The notes under the pieces were generated by a model that was not told the DNA's origin, did not search any database, and saw only the letters and a list, made by a program, of their open reading frames with translations. A stretch of 32,500 nt of DNA from Lishizhenia tianjinensis (lineage in GTDB: Bacteria; Bacteroidota; Bacteroidia; Flavobacteriales_D; Crocinitomicaceae): NCBI GenBank assembly GCA_945902115.1, contig CAMDLY010000029.1, positions 1 to 32,500 of the forward strand, given 5' to 3'. Positions 7,338-16,001 of this stretch are shown here, piece after piece. A program made the position numbers and the translations under genes. The stretch's first letter is position 1; every line of letters starts with the position of its first letter.

Positions 7338-9785
7338 ATGAAGATCCTATTTGTTCTTTTTCTAACAATTACCTCATGTAACTGCTTTGCCCAGCAGTTT
7401 GTGAAGGGTCTTGTCACAGACGAGAAGGGATCGCCAATTCCTAACGCGAAAATTTTTATAAAAAATGATGTCAGCCAACGAACAGTGGCTGATTTAGCAG
7501 GTAAGTATTTATTATCCTTAATGCCTGGTGAATATTTTCTCGTTTTCAGTTCTTCTGGCTTCGAAGACAGAGAAACGTATATTTCCATTGCAGGCATAGA
7601 TCTCGTAAAGGATATTCAATTGTTTCCCGTAAAAGCTAAGGATCTTGGATCTGTAGAGTTGTCAGCAAAAAAATATAACCCAGGAAGGGATATCATGCTC
7701 AAAGTGGTAGACAAGAGAGACCAGATGAATCCCTGGAATCACAAACATAAAGTAGATGTTTACATAAAAGCTACAGAAAAAATTGATCGAAAAGCAAAAC
7801 CTGAAAATTCGAAAAAAGATGACGACCTTCTGGCCTCGGACAAAAAAACCGATTGGACCGACAACTATAACCTCGTGGAGGTGCAACTTAACCGTTCCTA
7901 TGCGCCAGTGAATAATGTGAAAGAGATAAGGAATGCATACACACTTCGTGGGAAAGATTATTTTCTTTACTATACAACTACCGTTAAGTCAAACTTCAAC
8001 TTCTTTGAAAACTTACTACAGTTGGAAGATCTTCACGAGAATCCAATCATGTCTCCTATTTCTGTTCCGGGGATTTTGAGTTATCGTTATAAGCTGGAGG
8101 AAAAAATTGAACGTAACGGTCAAAAGATTTCTAAAATCAAAATAATCCCAAGAAACATTGCCACGACAACTCTTGAGGGATATATCTATGTTATAGACAG
8201 TTTATGGATAGTAGATAAACTAGAATTAACCTTGAATAAAGGAAATTTAAAGAGATACGATTATTTCACCATAGAACAAACGTTTTCACATCCCGGAGAT
8301 TCACTATGCCTTTTAGAAAAGCAAGTATTTAAATATGGAGGTGTATACGGAGGTGAGAAATCTAATTGTGTAACGGAGGCGGTATTTAGTAACTACGATT
8401 TTGGAGTAAATTTCAATAAGAAATTTTTCAACAGCGAAGTGGCAGTTACCGCAAAAGAGGCTTATGAGAAAGATACTTCTTTTTGGGTTGAAAAAAGGCA
8501 ATTGGTTCTCACAGAAGAAGAAATTAGATTCATTGAAGTTAAGGATAGTATCAAAGACGCGCAAAACAGAACAGAGTATATCGATTCTGTTGATGCAATT
8601 TTCAATAAGGTAACGGTACTCAAAGTATTGTGGTTTGGAATAGACCATCGCAACAGAGTTAAAAAATATCAATGGACGATTGGGTCTTTAGCGACCGTGG
8701 TTCAACCAATGTTCATCGGCGGACCTCGAATAACTCCAAATTTTGATTATTTTAAGAAATGGAAAGATGAAAGAACCTTGGACTCGTATACCCGAATTTC
8801 CTATGGTATTTTAAATAATGATGTGAAAGGTGACACTTGGTGGAAATACCGTTTTGACCCCTTTCATCAGGGTTTTTTCAGGTGGTCATTAACTCATGAT
8901 TTCGATGTGATACGTGGCTACGACGCCATTACACAGATATACAAAAGAGAGAATTTTATTGAGGCAACTAAAATGCGTTCGTCATTCGAATATGAGCTAT
9001 TCAACGGATTTTATGTGGATTTCAGTGCTGAATTTTCTGAACGCCGTTCATTAAGAGGTTTAAATAAGGTAACTTTTTTCGATCAATGGTTTCCGAATAC
9101 AGATTTTGTTGATTTTGATTCTTATCAAGCCATGCTGTCAGACATTACGTTGTCATATACTCCGAAGCAGAGGTATATGAGGGAGCCATACAGAAAAGTT
9201 ATTCTCGGATCCTCTTGGCCAACATTTTATTTAAATTACGAAAGGGGAATTCCCTCGTTGTTTGGCAGTGATATAGACCACGAATACATACAATTTGATA
9301 TTCAACAAGCATTTAAAATTGGTACACTTGGCACGACGAATTACCGATTTTCGATAGGTAAGTTTTTATCTACACGAAGTCTTTATGAACCAGATTTTAA
9401 ATTTCAACGAAGAAGCGATCCCATTTGGTTTTCTAACCCGCTCTATTCATTTCAAGGCCTAGATACCTTGTTAAGAACCACTAATTATTCTACTGAATTA
9501 CATATTGTACATCACGACAATAGTGCCATCATAAATAAAATTCCATTCATGAAGAAAACAAGAATTGGATTGGTATTGGGGGCTGGGGCGCTGTATGTAA
9601 AGGAGTACAATTGGTTACACCTTGAGGCATTAGCTGGATTAGAAAGAAGTTTTAAAATTTCAAGGAGAAGGCTAAGGATTGGCTTATATGGTGTGCTCTC
9701 CGCTGGAAACAAAATGCCTGTAAGAGCTGATTATAAGATTTCTTTCGCGATTTTAGACGACAGGAGTATGAAATGGAATTTCTAG
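7338..9785 (+). CDS. DUF5686 and carboxypeptidase-regulatory-like domain outer-membrane protein
   Basis: An 815-residue protein. Residues 1-19 are a signal peptide (ending CFAQ). Residues about 20-100 form a CarboxypepD_reg-like beta-sandwich (VKGLVTDEKGSPIPNAKIF ... GFEDRETYISI), usual at the N-terminus of Bacteroidota outer-membrane proteins. The rest is the DUF5686 region: a periplasmic part, then from about residue 440 aromatic strands that look like a beta-barrel, ending KWNF with the terminal Phe typical of barrel proteins. The architecture resembles a TonB-linked receptor without a plug. The function of the family is not established. The start is 31 nt after the small membrane gene. 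Its 3' end overlaps the convergent lspA by 4 nt. Confidence 0.85.
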   Translation: MKILFVLFLTITSCNCFAQQFVKGLVTDEKGSPIPNAKIFIKNDVSQRTVADLAGKYLLSLMPGEYFLVFSSSGFEDRETYISIAGIDLVKDIQLFPVKAKDLGSVELSAKKYNPGRDIMLKVVDKRDQMNPWNHKHKVDVYIKATEKIDRKAKPENSKKDDDLLASDKKTDWTDNYNLVEVQLNRSYAPVNNVKEIRNAYTLRGKDYFLYYTTTVKSNFNFFENLLQLEDLHENPIMSPISVPGILSYRYKLEEKIERNGQKISKIKIIPRNIATTTLEGYIYVIDSLWIVDKLELTLNKGNLKRYDYFTIEQTFSHPGDSLCLLEKQVFKYGGVYGGEKSNCVTEAVFSNYDFGVNFNKKFFNSEVAVTAKEAYEKDTSFWVEKRQLVLTEEEIRFIEVKDSIKDAQNRTEYIDSVDAIFNKVTVLKVLWFGIDHRNRVKKYQWTIGSLATVVQPMFIGGPRITPNFDYFKKWKDERTLDSYTRISYGILNNDVKGDTWWKYRFDPFHQGFFRWSLTHDFDVIRGYDAITQIYKRENFIEATKMRSSFEYELFNGFYVDFSAEFSERRSLRGLNKVTFFDQWFPNTDFVDFDSYQAMLSDITLSYTPKQRYMREPYRKVILGSSWPTFYLNYERGIPSLFGSDIDHEYIQFDIQQAFKIGTLGTTNYRFSIGKFLSTRSLYEPDFKFQRRSDPIWFSNPLYSFQGLDTLLRTTNYSTELHIVHHDNSAIINKIPFMKKTRIGLVLGAGALYVKEYNWLHLEALAGLERSFKISRRRLRIGLYGVLSAGNKMPVRADYKISFAILDDRSMKWNF

Positions 9786-10429
9786 GATTTCTCTTTTTTA
9801 GGAAAGTATACGCGTTGGCGTAAAATCATCATAATTACTCCTATTGAAATACACGCATCTGCAAGATTCCAAATAGCAGGGAAAACCTCATTTCCTCCAA
9901 CTAATGGAACCCAATTAGGCCAGGTTACATCGAATTGAAACATGTCAACCACACTTCCCAACAAGAATCCTTGGTGCCTTACCTCAAAATCAATCGGATA
10001 GTCTTTACATTTCGCAAAAATGTCAGTACCCTCCATCCAATTGTACTGATGGCAGGGATTGAACGGAAAAATAAAGTCATGGAGCATGGAGTCTATTAGA
10101 TTTCCTGTTGCACCGGAAAAAACGAGCGCAATAGCTATAAGATATTCTGTTTTCACCCCCTTCTTTGCTTCTCTGAAAATATAGAAGGCAATAAAAATCA
10201 CAGCAATAAACCGGAAAATACTGAGAGCAAGTTTATGCCAAATACCAGAACCGAAAGTAGTTCCAAATGCCATACCTTGATTTTCTGTATACCGAATCTT
10301 AAACCATTCTCCAATAACATTATGGTACTCCCAAGGTAAAAAATTCGCCTTGATGTATAGTTTTATGGCTTGATCAACGATGAGAAGAGCAATTATTAAA
10401 ATTCCGACAATCGTAAGTTGCCTTTTCAC
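9782..10429 (-). CDS. lspA: Signal peptidase II (lipoprotein signal peptidase), long-insert form
   Basis: This inner-membrane aspartyl protease removes signal peptides from diacylated prolipoproteins. At 215 residues it is longer than E. coli LspA (164). The conserved blocks are VDQAIK (D19), NQGMAFG (50-56), GNLID (109-113), VVDMF (D162) and NLAD (D191). D162 and D191 align with the catalytic pair known from Pseudomonas LspA. The extra length lies between GNLID and VVDMF, about 48 residues instead of about 8, with two cysteines (C126, C141). Hydrophobic segments fit four membrane helices. The ATG directly abuts the stop codon of the DksA-like gene, so the two are co-transcribed. Lipoproteins encoded nearby, such as LptC, are its expected substrates. 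Confidence 0.95.
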   Translation of the reverse strand: MKRQLTIVGILIIALLIVDQAIKLYIKANFLPWEYHNVIGEWFKIRYTENQGMAFGTTFGSGIWHKLALSIFRFIAVIFIAFYIFREAKKGVKTEYLIAIALVFSGATGNLIDSMLHDFIFPFNPCHQYNWMEGTDIFAKCKDYPIDFEVRHQGFLLGSVVDMFQFDVTWPNWVPLVGGNEVFPAIWNLADACISIGVIMMILRQRVYFPKKEKS

Positions 10430-10810
10430 TTATCGCTGAGCATTTTTAGCATCAATACTCATCGTAGCATGGGGAACCAATCGTAATCTTTCTTTGGGAA
10501 TCAATTTACCGTTAACACGACATATCCCGTATGTTTTATTTTCAATTCTCATCAAAGCGGCTTGTAGATTTAAAATGAACTTTTCTTGTCTCGCCGCAAG
10601 TTGCGCTAATTCTTCTCTCGATAAAGTTTCTGAGCCGTCTTCCATCATATTAAATGTGCGACCAGTATCATCTGTTCCGTGGTCATCCGCGTGCGACAAA
10701 GAACCTATTAACAAGTTGTAGTCTTCTCTAGCCTCACTCAGTTTCACTAATATCAATTGTTTGAACTCCTCTAGCTCTGAGTCTGTATATCTATTTTTTT
10801 CCGCTGACAT
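10430..10810 (-). CDS. DksA/TraR-family regulator lacking a complete zinc finger
   Basis: A 126-residue cytoplasmic protein of the DksA/TraR type, which binds the RNA polymerase secondary channel and in other bacteria works with ppGpp. An N-terminal helix, an acidic turn (DDHGTDDTG) and a second helix (EELAQLAARQEKFILNLQ) form the coiled-coil hairpin. The zinc-finger position reads YGICRVNGKLIPKERLRLVP: only one of the four usual cysteines remains. This form is common in Bacteroidota. The gene is first in a unit with lspA and has a TAnnTTTG box 17 nt upstream. Sequence identity is confident; ppGpp response is not shown by the sequence. Confidence 0.9.
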   Translation of the reverse strand: MSAEKNRYTDSELEEFKQLILVKLSEAREDYNLLIGSLSHADDHGTDDTGRTFNMMEDGSETLSREELAQLAARQEKFILNLQAALMRIENKTYGICRVNGKLIPKERLRLVPHATMSIDAKNAQR

Positions 10811-10827
10811 ATTGCTTTATTTGGGGG

Positions 10828-10835
10828 CAAATATA
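10828..10835 (-). promoter_or_regulatory. -7 box for the dksA-like/lspA unit
   Basis: The minus strand reads TATATTTG, an exact TAnnTTTG match, 17 nt before the ATG at 10808-10810. Unlike several other boxes here, it leaves room for a short 5' leader. Confidence 0.5.
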
Positions 10836-10941
10836 TGATTTTTCAACACTTAACAATTCCGTTGTGAATAAAAAAAATTAAATAATGACAAGTATCTGGT
10901 AGAATTTCAGCTGAATACCGTGAATTATGCGAATTTAAATA

Positions 10942-10949
10942 TACTTTCG
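10942..10949 (+). promoter_or_regulatory. Variant -7 box before the DUF6427 gene
   Basis: TACTTTCG differs from TAnnTTTG at one position (TTCG) and sits exactly 4 nt before the ATG at 10954. The same variant and spacing occur before the response regulator at 30656. Confidence 0.35.
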
Positions 10950-10953
10950 TTTT

Positions 10954-11898
10954 ATGATTCGCCTTTTTTCTGGAAATCGAGTGGGTGTATTGTTCTTGCT
11001 TCCACTTTTCGTAATTATTTTTCAAATTCTGCATTGGCAAACCGGTCAGGTGGAGAGTCAAGTGAATGATTTTGGATTCTGGGGAGAATTATTCGTACCC
11101 GAATATTTGTCTTATTTCTTATCAGGGATATTTATTACCGGTAACGCACTCTTATTAAATAGAATCTATAATAGGCATCAATTTCTTGATAAAAACTCAT
11201 TCTTAACATCTCTGCTGTATATAGTTTTAATCACTTTTTGCCATGCTTTTTACCACTTCGACTATTTAATATGTGTGCACTCGTTATTATTATTGATGTT
11301 GCAGCAATTCTTTGAAATTAAACAGCAAACAGATGCAAGAAAGCATGTTTTTAATGCTTTCGTTTTTATCGGTGCAGCATCAACTTTACAGCCATTATTA
11401 CTTTTATTCTCACCTTTCTTTTTGATATCTCTTTATAACCTTCGATCTTTTTATTGGAGAGAATTCATTTTAGCACTCTTGGGTATTGCTCTGCCATTTC
11501 TTTATTGCTTGACTTTTTTGTGGTGGTGTAATTTGGACTATATAGATAACGTTGATTTTAGCACTTTCTCCTACCAATTCACCGATTTTATATGGAATTT
11601 TTTATTTATCGCATTAATAATTATTATTACATTTTTTGGGTTGCGCCCAAAACTCAAGAAATCTTCGGTTCGATTGAAAAAACAAGTTCAAGTACTTTGG
11701 ATTTTAGTCATTATGGGATTATGTGTTGGAGTATTTTCTCTCCTACAGAAAAGTGAAGGGGACAATTTAACAATAGCATTGTTGTTTTTAATAAGTTTAT
11801 CAACATTTAGCTTCTTGCACAAAACCTATGGGGTAATATCCGTCTGTATTTTATACTTTTCGATAGCATATTCTATGTTGAAATTTTTCATCGCGTAA
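10954..11898 (+). CDS. DUF6427-family polytopic membrane protein
   Basis: A 314-residue integral membrane protein with about eight to ten hydrophobic segments, from FLLPLFVIIFQILHW near the N-terminus to LYFSIAYSMLKFFIA at the end. The N-terminal MIRLFSGNRVGV followed by a helix ending in HWQTGQ is characteristic of DUF6427, a Bacteroidota family of unknown function. A basic loop (LRPKLKKSSVRLKKQ, about residues 228-242) probably faces the cytoplasm. There is no catalytic motif. It has its own promoter-like box and lies 49 nt upstream of purQ, which has a separate box, so it may be transcribed alone. Confidence 0.78.
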   Translation: MIRLFSGNRVGVLFLLPLFVIIFQILHWQTGQVESQVNDFGFWGELFVPEYLSYFLSGIFITGNALLLNRIYNRHQFLDKNSFLTSLLYIVLITFCHAFYHFDYLICVHSLLLLMLQQFFEIKQQTDARKHVFNAFVFIGAASTLQPLLLLFSPFFLISLYNLRSFYWREFILALLGIALPFLYCLTFLWWCNLDYIDNVDFSTFSYQFTDFIWNFLFIALIIIITFFGLRPKLKKSSVRLKKQVQVLWILVIMGLCVGVFSLLQKSEGDNLTIALLFLISLSTFSFLHKTYGVISVCILYFSIAYSMLKFFIA

Positions 11899-11923
11899 AC
11901 GCATATCATTGCTTAATTGTAAG

Positions 11924-11931
11924 TACTTTTG
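11924..11931 (+). promoter_or_regulatory. -7 box for the purQ-purD unit
   Basis: TACTTTTG is an exact TAnnTTTG match, 16 nt upstream of the purQ ATG at 11948. No PUR-box or riboswitch structure is visible in the 49-nt gap. Confidence 0.45.
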
Positions 11932-11947
11932 AAACAAATTCTAAACA

Positions 11948-12637
11948 ATGAAATTCGGAGTTGTTACTTTTCCTGGTTCAAATTGTGATCAAGATATGAT
12001 ATATGTTTTGAGAGATCTTTTAAACCAGGAGGTCGTTTCCTTGTGGCATAAAGAAACCGATTTATTGGGAGTGGATATGATTGTGTTACCGGGTGGATTT
12101 TCTTATGGAGATTATCTGCGTTCTGGTGCTTTGGCAAAATTTTCTCCAATCATGAATGAGGTAGTGAGTCACGCTAATAAGGGGGGATATGTTTTAGGAA
12201 TATGCAATGGATTTCAAATATTGACAGAATCCGGACTGCTTGAAGGTGCATTGTTGCATAACGACAACCAGCGCTTTATGTGCAAAAATGTTTATTTATC
12301 CCCAGTGTCAAAAACCTCGGCAATCACCAAATCATTGAATAAAGAAACAAGTTATAAAATACCAATTGCTCACGGTGAAGGGCGATTTTATGCTTCTAAT
12401 GAAGTGATCGATCGATTGGAGGGGAATGACCAAGTTCTATTTCGTTATGTGACACACGAAGGACAAACAAGCCCTGAAGCTAATCCTAACGGCTCAATAA
12501 ATAATATTGCAGGAATTACAAATAAAAATAAAAATGTTTTCGGTATGATGCCCCATCCGGAACGTGCTTCAGATAAGCAGTTAAATAATCTTGATGGGAT
12601 CAGTTTATTCGAATCGATTTTAGCTCACTGTTCATGA
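11948..12637 (+). CDS. purQ: Phosphoribosylformylglycinamidine synthase, glutaminase subunit
   Basis: This class I glutamine amidotransferase supplies ammonia to PurL for the fourth step of purine synthesis (FGAR to FGAM). The 229-residue protein has the nucleophile C86 in GICNGFQ and the H203/E205 pair in MMPHPERA, completing the Cys-His-Glu triad. N-terminal GVVTFPGSNCDQD is the PurQ signature. The length is normal for the stand-alone subunit. The last four bases overlap the purD start (ATGA), indicating translational coupling. Many Bacteroidota carry this domain fused to the end of a large PurL, so the separate gene implies a small PurL and a PurS elsewhere in the genome. Confidence 0.95.
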   Translation: MKFGVVTFPGSNCDQDMIYVLRDLLNQEVVSLWHKETDLLGVDMIVLPGGFSYGDYLRSGALAKFSPIMNEVVSHANKGGYVLGICNGFQILTESGLLEGALLHNDNQRFMCKNVYLSPVSKTSAITKSLNKETSYKIPIAHGEGRFYASNEVIDRLEGNDQVLFRYVTHEGQTSPEANPNGSINNIAGITNKNKNVFGMMPHPERASDKQLNNLDGISLFESILAHCS

Positions 12638-13908
12638 GAATTTTACTTTTAGGATCAGGAGGAAGAGAACATGCATTGGCTTGGAAAATAGCACAGAGTT
12701 CCGTGTTAGACGAGCTATTTATTGCTCCAGGTAATGCCGGTACAAGAAATCATGGTAAGAATTTATCATTTTCACCCACCGATTTTGAATCAGTTAAAAA
12801 GCATGTCCTTGAGTTGAATATCAACATGGTTGTTGTTGGGCCTGAGGAACCTTTGGTAATGGGAATTTATGATTTTTTTATGAAAGATCCATTGCTAAAA
12901 AATATACCGTTAATAGGTCCAAGTATGGCTGGTGCTCAATTGGAGGGAAGCAAAGATTTTGCGAAAAAATTCATGCACAGACACAGTATTCCAACAGCAA
13001 AATACGCGACTTTCTCATATGAGACCCTAGAGGAAGGAATTAAATATTTGGAGTCCATGAAAGGCCCTTATGTTTTAAAAGCAGATGGACTAGCTGCAGG
13101 AAAAGGGGTCTTAATTATTCAAGATGTGGAGGAGGCCAAAATTGAACTTCAAAGCATGCTCTCTTACGAAAAATTTGGGGCGGCAAGTAAAAAAGTAGTT
13201 ATAGAGCAGTTCCTAACTGGTATTGAACTGAGTGTGTTTGTATTGACAGATGGCAGTTCATTTAAATTATTACCTGAGGCAAAGGATTACAAACGAATTG
13301 GAGAAGGTGATACTGGATTGAATACCGGAGGAATGGGAGCTATTTCACCTGTGCCATTTGCAGATGCTGCATTTATGGATAAAGTTCACAACAGAATTAT
13401 TGTTCCAACCATAAAAGGTTTGAAACAAGAAATGATACCGTATAAAGGTTTTATTTTCTTCGGTTTGATCAATGTGAAAGGAGATCCATTCGTGATAGAA
13501 TATAATTGCAGAATGGGCGATCCTGAAACTGAAGTGGTAATACCTCGCTTGAAATCAGATATTTTAGACTTATTTGAGGGGGTGGCAACCAACACCTTGT
13601 CTGAACGAGACATTCAATTTTACGACAAAAGTGCTGCTACTGTAGTGATGGTGTCAGAAGGATACCCTGAATTTTATGAAAAAGGAAAAGTCATATATGG
13701 CCTAAAATCGGTTGTCGAAAGCATTGTTTTTCATTCGGGTACTGCATCCGATGGTCCGTCAGTGCTTACCGCTGGAGGAAGAGTCTTGTGTGTGACTTCT
13801 TACGGAAGAAATTTAGAAGCTGCAATTGAAAAGACTTATGATTCCGTGGCTAAAATTTCATTCGAAGGAGCGTATTTTAGAAAAGATTTAGGATTTGATG
13901 TCCTTTAA
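12634..13908 (+). CDS. purD: Phosphoribosylamine-glycine ligase (GAR synthetase)
   Basis: PurD ligates glycine to phosphoribosylamine with ATP, the second step of purine synthesis, in the cytoplasm. The 424-residue protein starts with ILLLGSGGREHALAWK, the family N-terminus. It has the ATP-grasp segments GPYVLKADGLAAGKGV (about 144-159) and LNTGGMGAISPVPF (about 229-242), and the metal-binding EYNCRMGDPETE (about 289-300). The length is typical. The ATG overlaps the purQ stop by 4 nt. The 3' end overlaps the next reading frame if that gene starts at 13898. Confidence 0.96.
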   Translation: MRILLLGSGGREHALAWKIAQSSVLDELFIAPGNAGTRNHGKNLSFSPTDFESVKKHVLELNINMVVVGPEEPLVMGIYDFFMKDPLLKNIPLIGPSMAGAQLEGSKDFAKKFMHRHSIPTAKYATFSYETLEEGIKYLESMKGPYVLKADGLAAGKGVLIIQDVEEAKIELQSMLSYEKFGAASKKVVIEQFLTGIELSVFVLTDGSSFKLLPEAKDYKRIGEGDTGLNTGGMGAISPVPFADAAFMDKVHNRIIVPTIKGLKQEMIPYKGFIFFGLINVKGDPFVIEYNCRMGDPETEVVIPRLKSDILDLFEGVATNTLSERDIQFYDKSAATVVMVSEGYPEFYEKGKVIYGLKSVVESIVFHSGTASDGPSVLTAGGRVLCVTSYGRNLEAAIEKTYDSVAKISFEGAYFRKDLGFDVL

Positions 13909-15166
13909 TATGGAAGACTATTCAATTCAGTTGATTCTTATGTCTTTAGTGTTTTCTGCCTTCTTTTCAGGAATGGAGTTAGCCTATTTGTCCTCTAACC
14001 GTTTGAAAGTCGAATTACAGATTCAGAAAAAAAAAATTTCGTCTTCAGTTTTAAAAACAATCTACAAAAGCGAGTCAACCATGATCGCCCTAATGCTTCT
14101 TGGAAACAATATTGCGCTAGTGATATACGGTATTTCAATGTCTGAGGCGCTCAGTCCAATTTGGATTAATTTGAATATTGAAAATCAATTTTGGATATTG
14201 TTTTACCAGACAATTTTATCGACTATTATTGTACTTTTTACCGCAGAATTCTTGCCTAAAGCTATTGTGCAATTAAATCCAAATTGGTTTTTGAGTTTCG
14301 GCCTGATTCCATTGTATTGTTGCTTTTTAGTGATGTATTTACCTACACAAATTATTCTGTTGATAAGCAACATTTTTTTGAGAATTAGCGGTAATAAAAC
14401 GCAAATAGAAACCAAGGTATTTTCTAAAATCGACTTAGAACATTATGTAGACGATATTTCCTCTCGAATGAAAATGGAGGAGAAATTAGGGAATGAGATG
14501 TTTATTTTGAAAAATGCTTTAGAATTTTCAAAATTAAAAGCAAGAGACTGTATGATCCCAAGAACGGAAATTATTGCTGTTGAGTTAGAAGAATCGCCCA
14601 TTATTGTGAAGCAGCTTTTCATTGAAAAGGGTTTGTCTAAAATAATTGTATATCGTGAGGATATTGATAACATTATTGGGTATGTACATAGTTTTGATTT
14701 TTTCCAAAATCCAGAGAAAATAGGTCAAATTTTGAAGCCAATAAGTTTTGTTCCAACGGTAATTTCGGGAAAAGAATTATTGGAAAAATTTAATAAGCAA
14801 GCAGGAAATGTTTCTGTGGTGACAGATGAATATGGGGGGACAGCAGGAATTATTACCCTAGAAGATGTCATCGAAGAAATCTTCGGGGAAATCATCGATG
14901 AATACGATAAGCCAGACCTCATTGAACAAGTTGTTAGCGATGAAGAATTTTTGTTTTCTGCTCGTATTGAAATTGACTATCTCAACGAGACTTATGGACT
15001 TGATATACCTGAGGCCGATGATTACGACACATTAGCAGGGTACATTTTGTATAACTTGGAATATATACCCGTTGCACAAGAACAAGTCAAAATTAATAAG
15101 TTGTTATTTACCGTAATAGAGGTGAGTGATAGAAAAATCGAAACAGTTAGCATAATTAAACGATAA
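13898..15166 (+). CDS. CNNM/CorC-type membrane protein with CBS domains (hemolysin-like family)
   Basis: A 422-residue protein with an N-terminal DUF21/CNNM membrane domain (SAFFSGMELAYLSSNRLKVEL, then LLGNNIALVIYG and further helices to about residue 170). A CBS pair follows (about 195-315, including ARDCMIPRTEI and VVTDEYGGTAGIITLEDVIEEIFGEI in separate segments). A C-terminal CorC_HlyC domain follows (about 335-420, with DYDTLAGYIL). Relatives are Mg2+/Co2+ transport-linked proteins; the name hemolysin is historical. GldE shares this architecture, but no gliding gene is adjacent, so I do not call it gldE. Starts are possible at TTG 13895, ATG 13898 or ATG 13910; the last avoids overlap with purD. 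The next gene begins 1 nt after its stop. Confidence 0.85.
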   Translation: MSFNMEDYSIQLILMSLVFSAFFSGMELAYLSSNRLKVELQIQKKKISSSVLKTIYKSESTMIALMLLGNNIALVIYGISMSEALSPIWINLNIENQFWILFYQTILSTIIVLFTAEFLPKAIVQLNPNWFLSFGLIPLYCCFLVMYLPTQIILLISNIFLRISGNKTQIETKVFSKIDLEHYVDDISSRMKMEEKLGNEMFILKNALEFSKLKARDCMIPRTEIIAVELEESPIIVKQLFIEKGLSKIIVYREDIDNIIGYVHSFDFFQNPEKIGQILKPISFVPTVISGKELLEKFNKQAGNVSVVTDEYGGTAGIITLEDVIEEIFGEIIDEYDKPDLIEQVVSDEEFLFSARIEIDYLNETYGLDIPEADDYDTLAGYILYNLEYIPVAQEQVKINKLLFTVIEVSDRKIETVSIIKR

Positions 15167-15167
15167 T

Positions 15168-16001
15168 ATGAAGATTCACTCTCTGTTAATCTTAATTTTC
15201 TATACACTAACAAGTTGCGCTCAGAAAGTCATTAATTTACCCGACGAACTAAAAGAGATTTCAGGAATAGAGCTTTATAAAGACAGCATATTTTTCGCCA
15301 TTAATGATGGGGGTAATAAAAGTGTCATTTTCGTTCTTGGAAGAGATTATAAGTTGCTAAAAATTGTTGAAGTTGAAGGTGTTAAAAATCGAGATTGGGA
15401 GGCATTGGCAATCGACGACAAATACCTATATATTGGAGATATAGGTAATAACTTGAATTCACGTAAGAATTTACAAATTCATAGAATTTCTATTCAGCGC
15501 TTGCTGGAAAAAAATAAAGTTGAACCAGAAACAATGGAAATCAATTACGCAGAACAAAAGAAATTTCCTCCAGCTCCTACAGATTTATATTTTGATGCGG
15601 AGGCCATGATGGCGTATGATGGAAAGCTATGGATTATAACGAAGAACCGAACAAAGCCGTTTGACGGTAAATCACTCGTATATGGATTTGAATTTAAGGC
15701 TGGGCAGGAAAAAACACTTACAAAAAATTTTGAATTAACAGCAGGCAAGGGGGGGTGGTTAACAGACTCCTTTACAGCCGCCGCTTCCCATAAGGACTAT
15801 GTATATTTACTTACCTACACTCAAATAATCAAGTATAAATGGAAGGATAACACTTTACAAAAAGTAGGAGTAAAATCATTTTCTTCCTATGCGCAAATGG
15901 AAGCAATTACCATAAATGAAAGAGGAGAAATATTTATTGCAAACGAAGGGCATAAGTGGTTAGGTAGACATAAAATACAACAATTTCATTGGAAAAAGTG
16001 A
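15168..16001 (+). CDS. Putative beta-propeller lipoprotein
   Basis: A 277-residue protein. The N-terminus ends in a lipobox, FYTLTSC (C17), so it is probably lipidated after LspA processing. The mature part has repeated beta-blade-like segments: EISGIELYKDSIFFAINDGG, DWEALAIDDKYLYIGDIGNN and AMMAYDGKLWIITKNR. The DWEALA and GDIGNN motifs resemble SdiA-regulated/esterase-like propeller proteins. No catalytic residues can be assigned. The start is 1 nt after the CNNM gene stop, and its last 4 nt overlap the probable GTG start of the HAD gene, so all three are likely co-translated. Confidence 0.68.
   Translation: MKIHSLLILIFYTLTSCAQKVINLPDELKEISGIELYKDSIFFAINDGGNKSVIFVLGRDYKLLKIVEVEGVKNRDWEALAIDDKYLYIGDIGNNLNSRKNLQIHRISIQRLLEKNKVEPETMEINYAEQKKFPPAPTDLYFDAEAMMAYDGKLWIITKNRTKPFDGKSLVYGFEFKAGQEKTLTKNFELTAGKGGWLTDSFTAAASHKDYVYLLTYTQIIKYKWKDNTLQKVGVKSFSSYAQMEAITINERGEIFIANEGHKWLGRHKIQQFHWKK

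Noticed and set aside
7133..7597. 154-codon minus-strand ORF
   Set aside because: It spans the 3' part of the small membrane gene, the intergenic gap and the signal-peptide region of the DUF5686 gene, all better explained by the plus-strand frames.
8313..8672. 119-codon minus-strand ORF inside the DUF5686 gene
   Set aside because: Shadow of a clearly recognisable 815-codon gene; no motif of its own.
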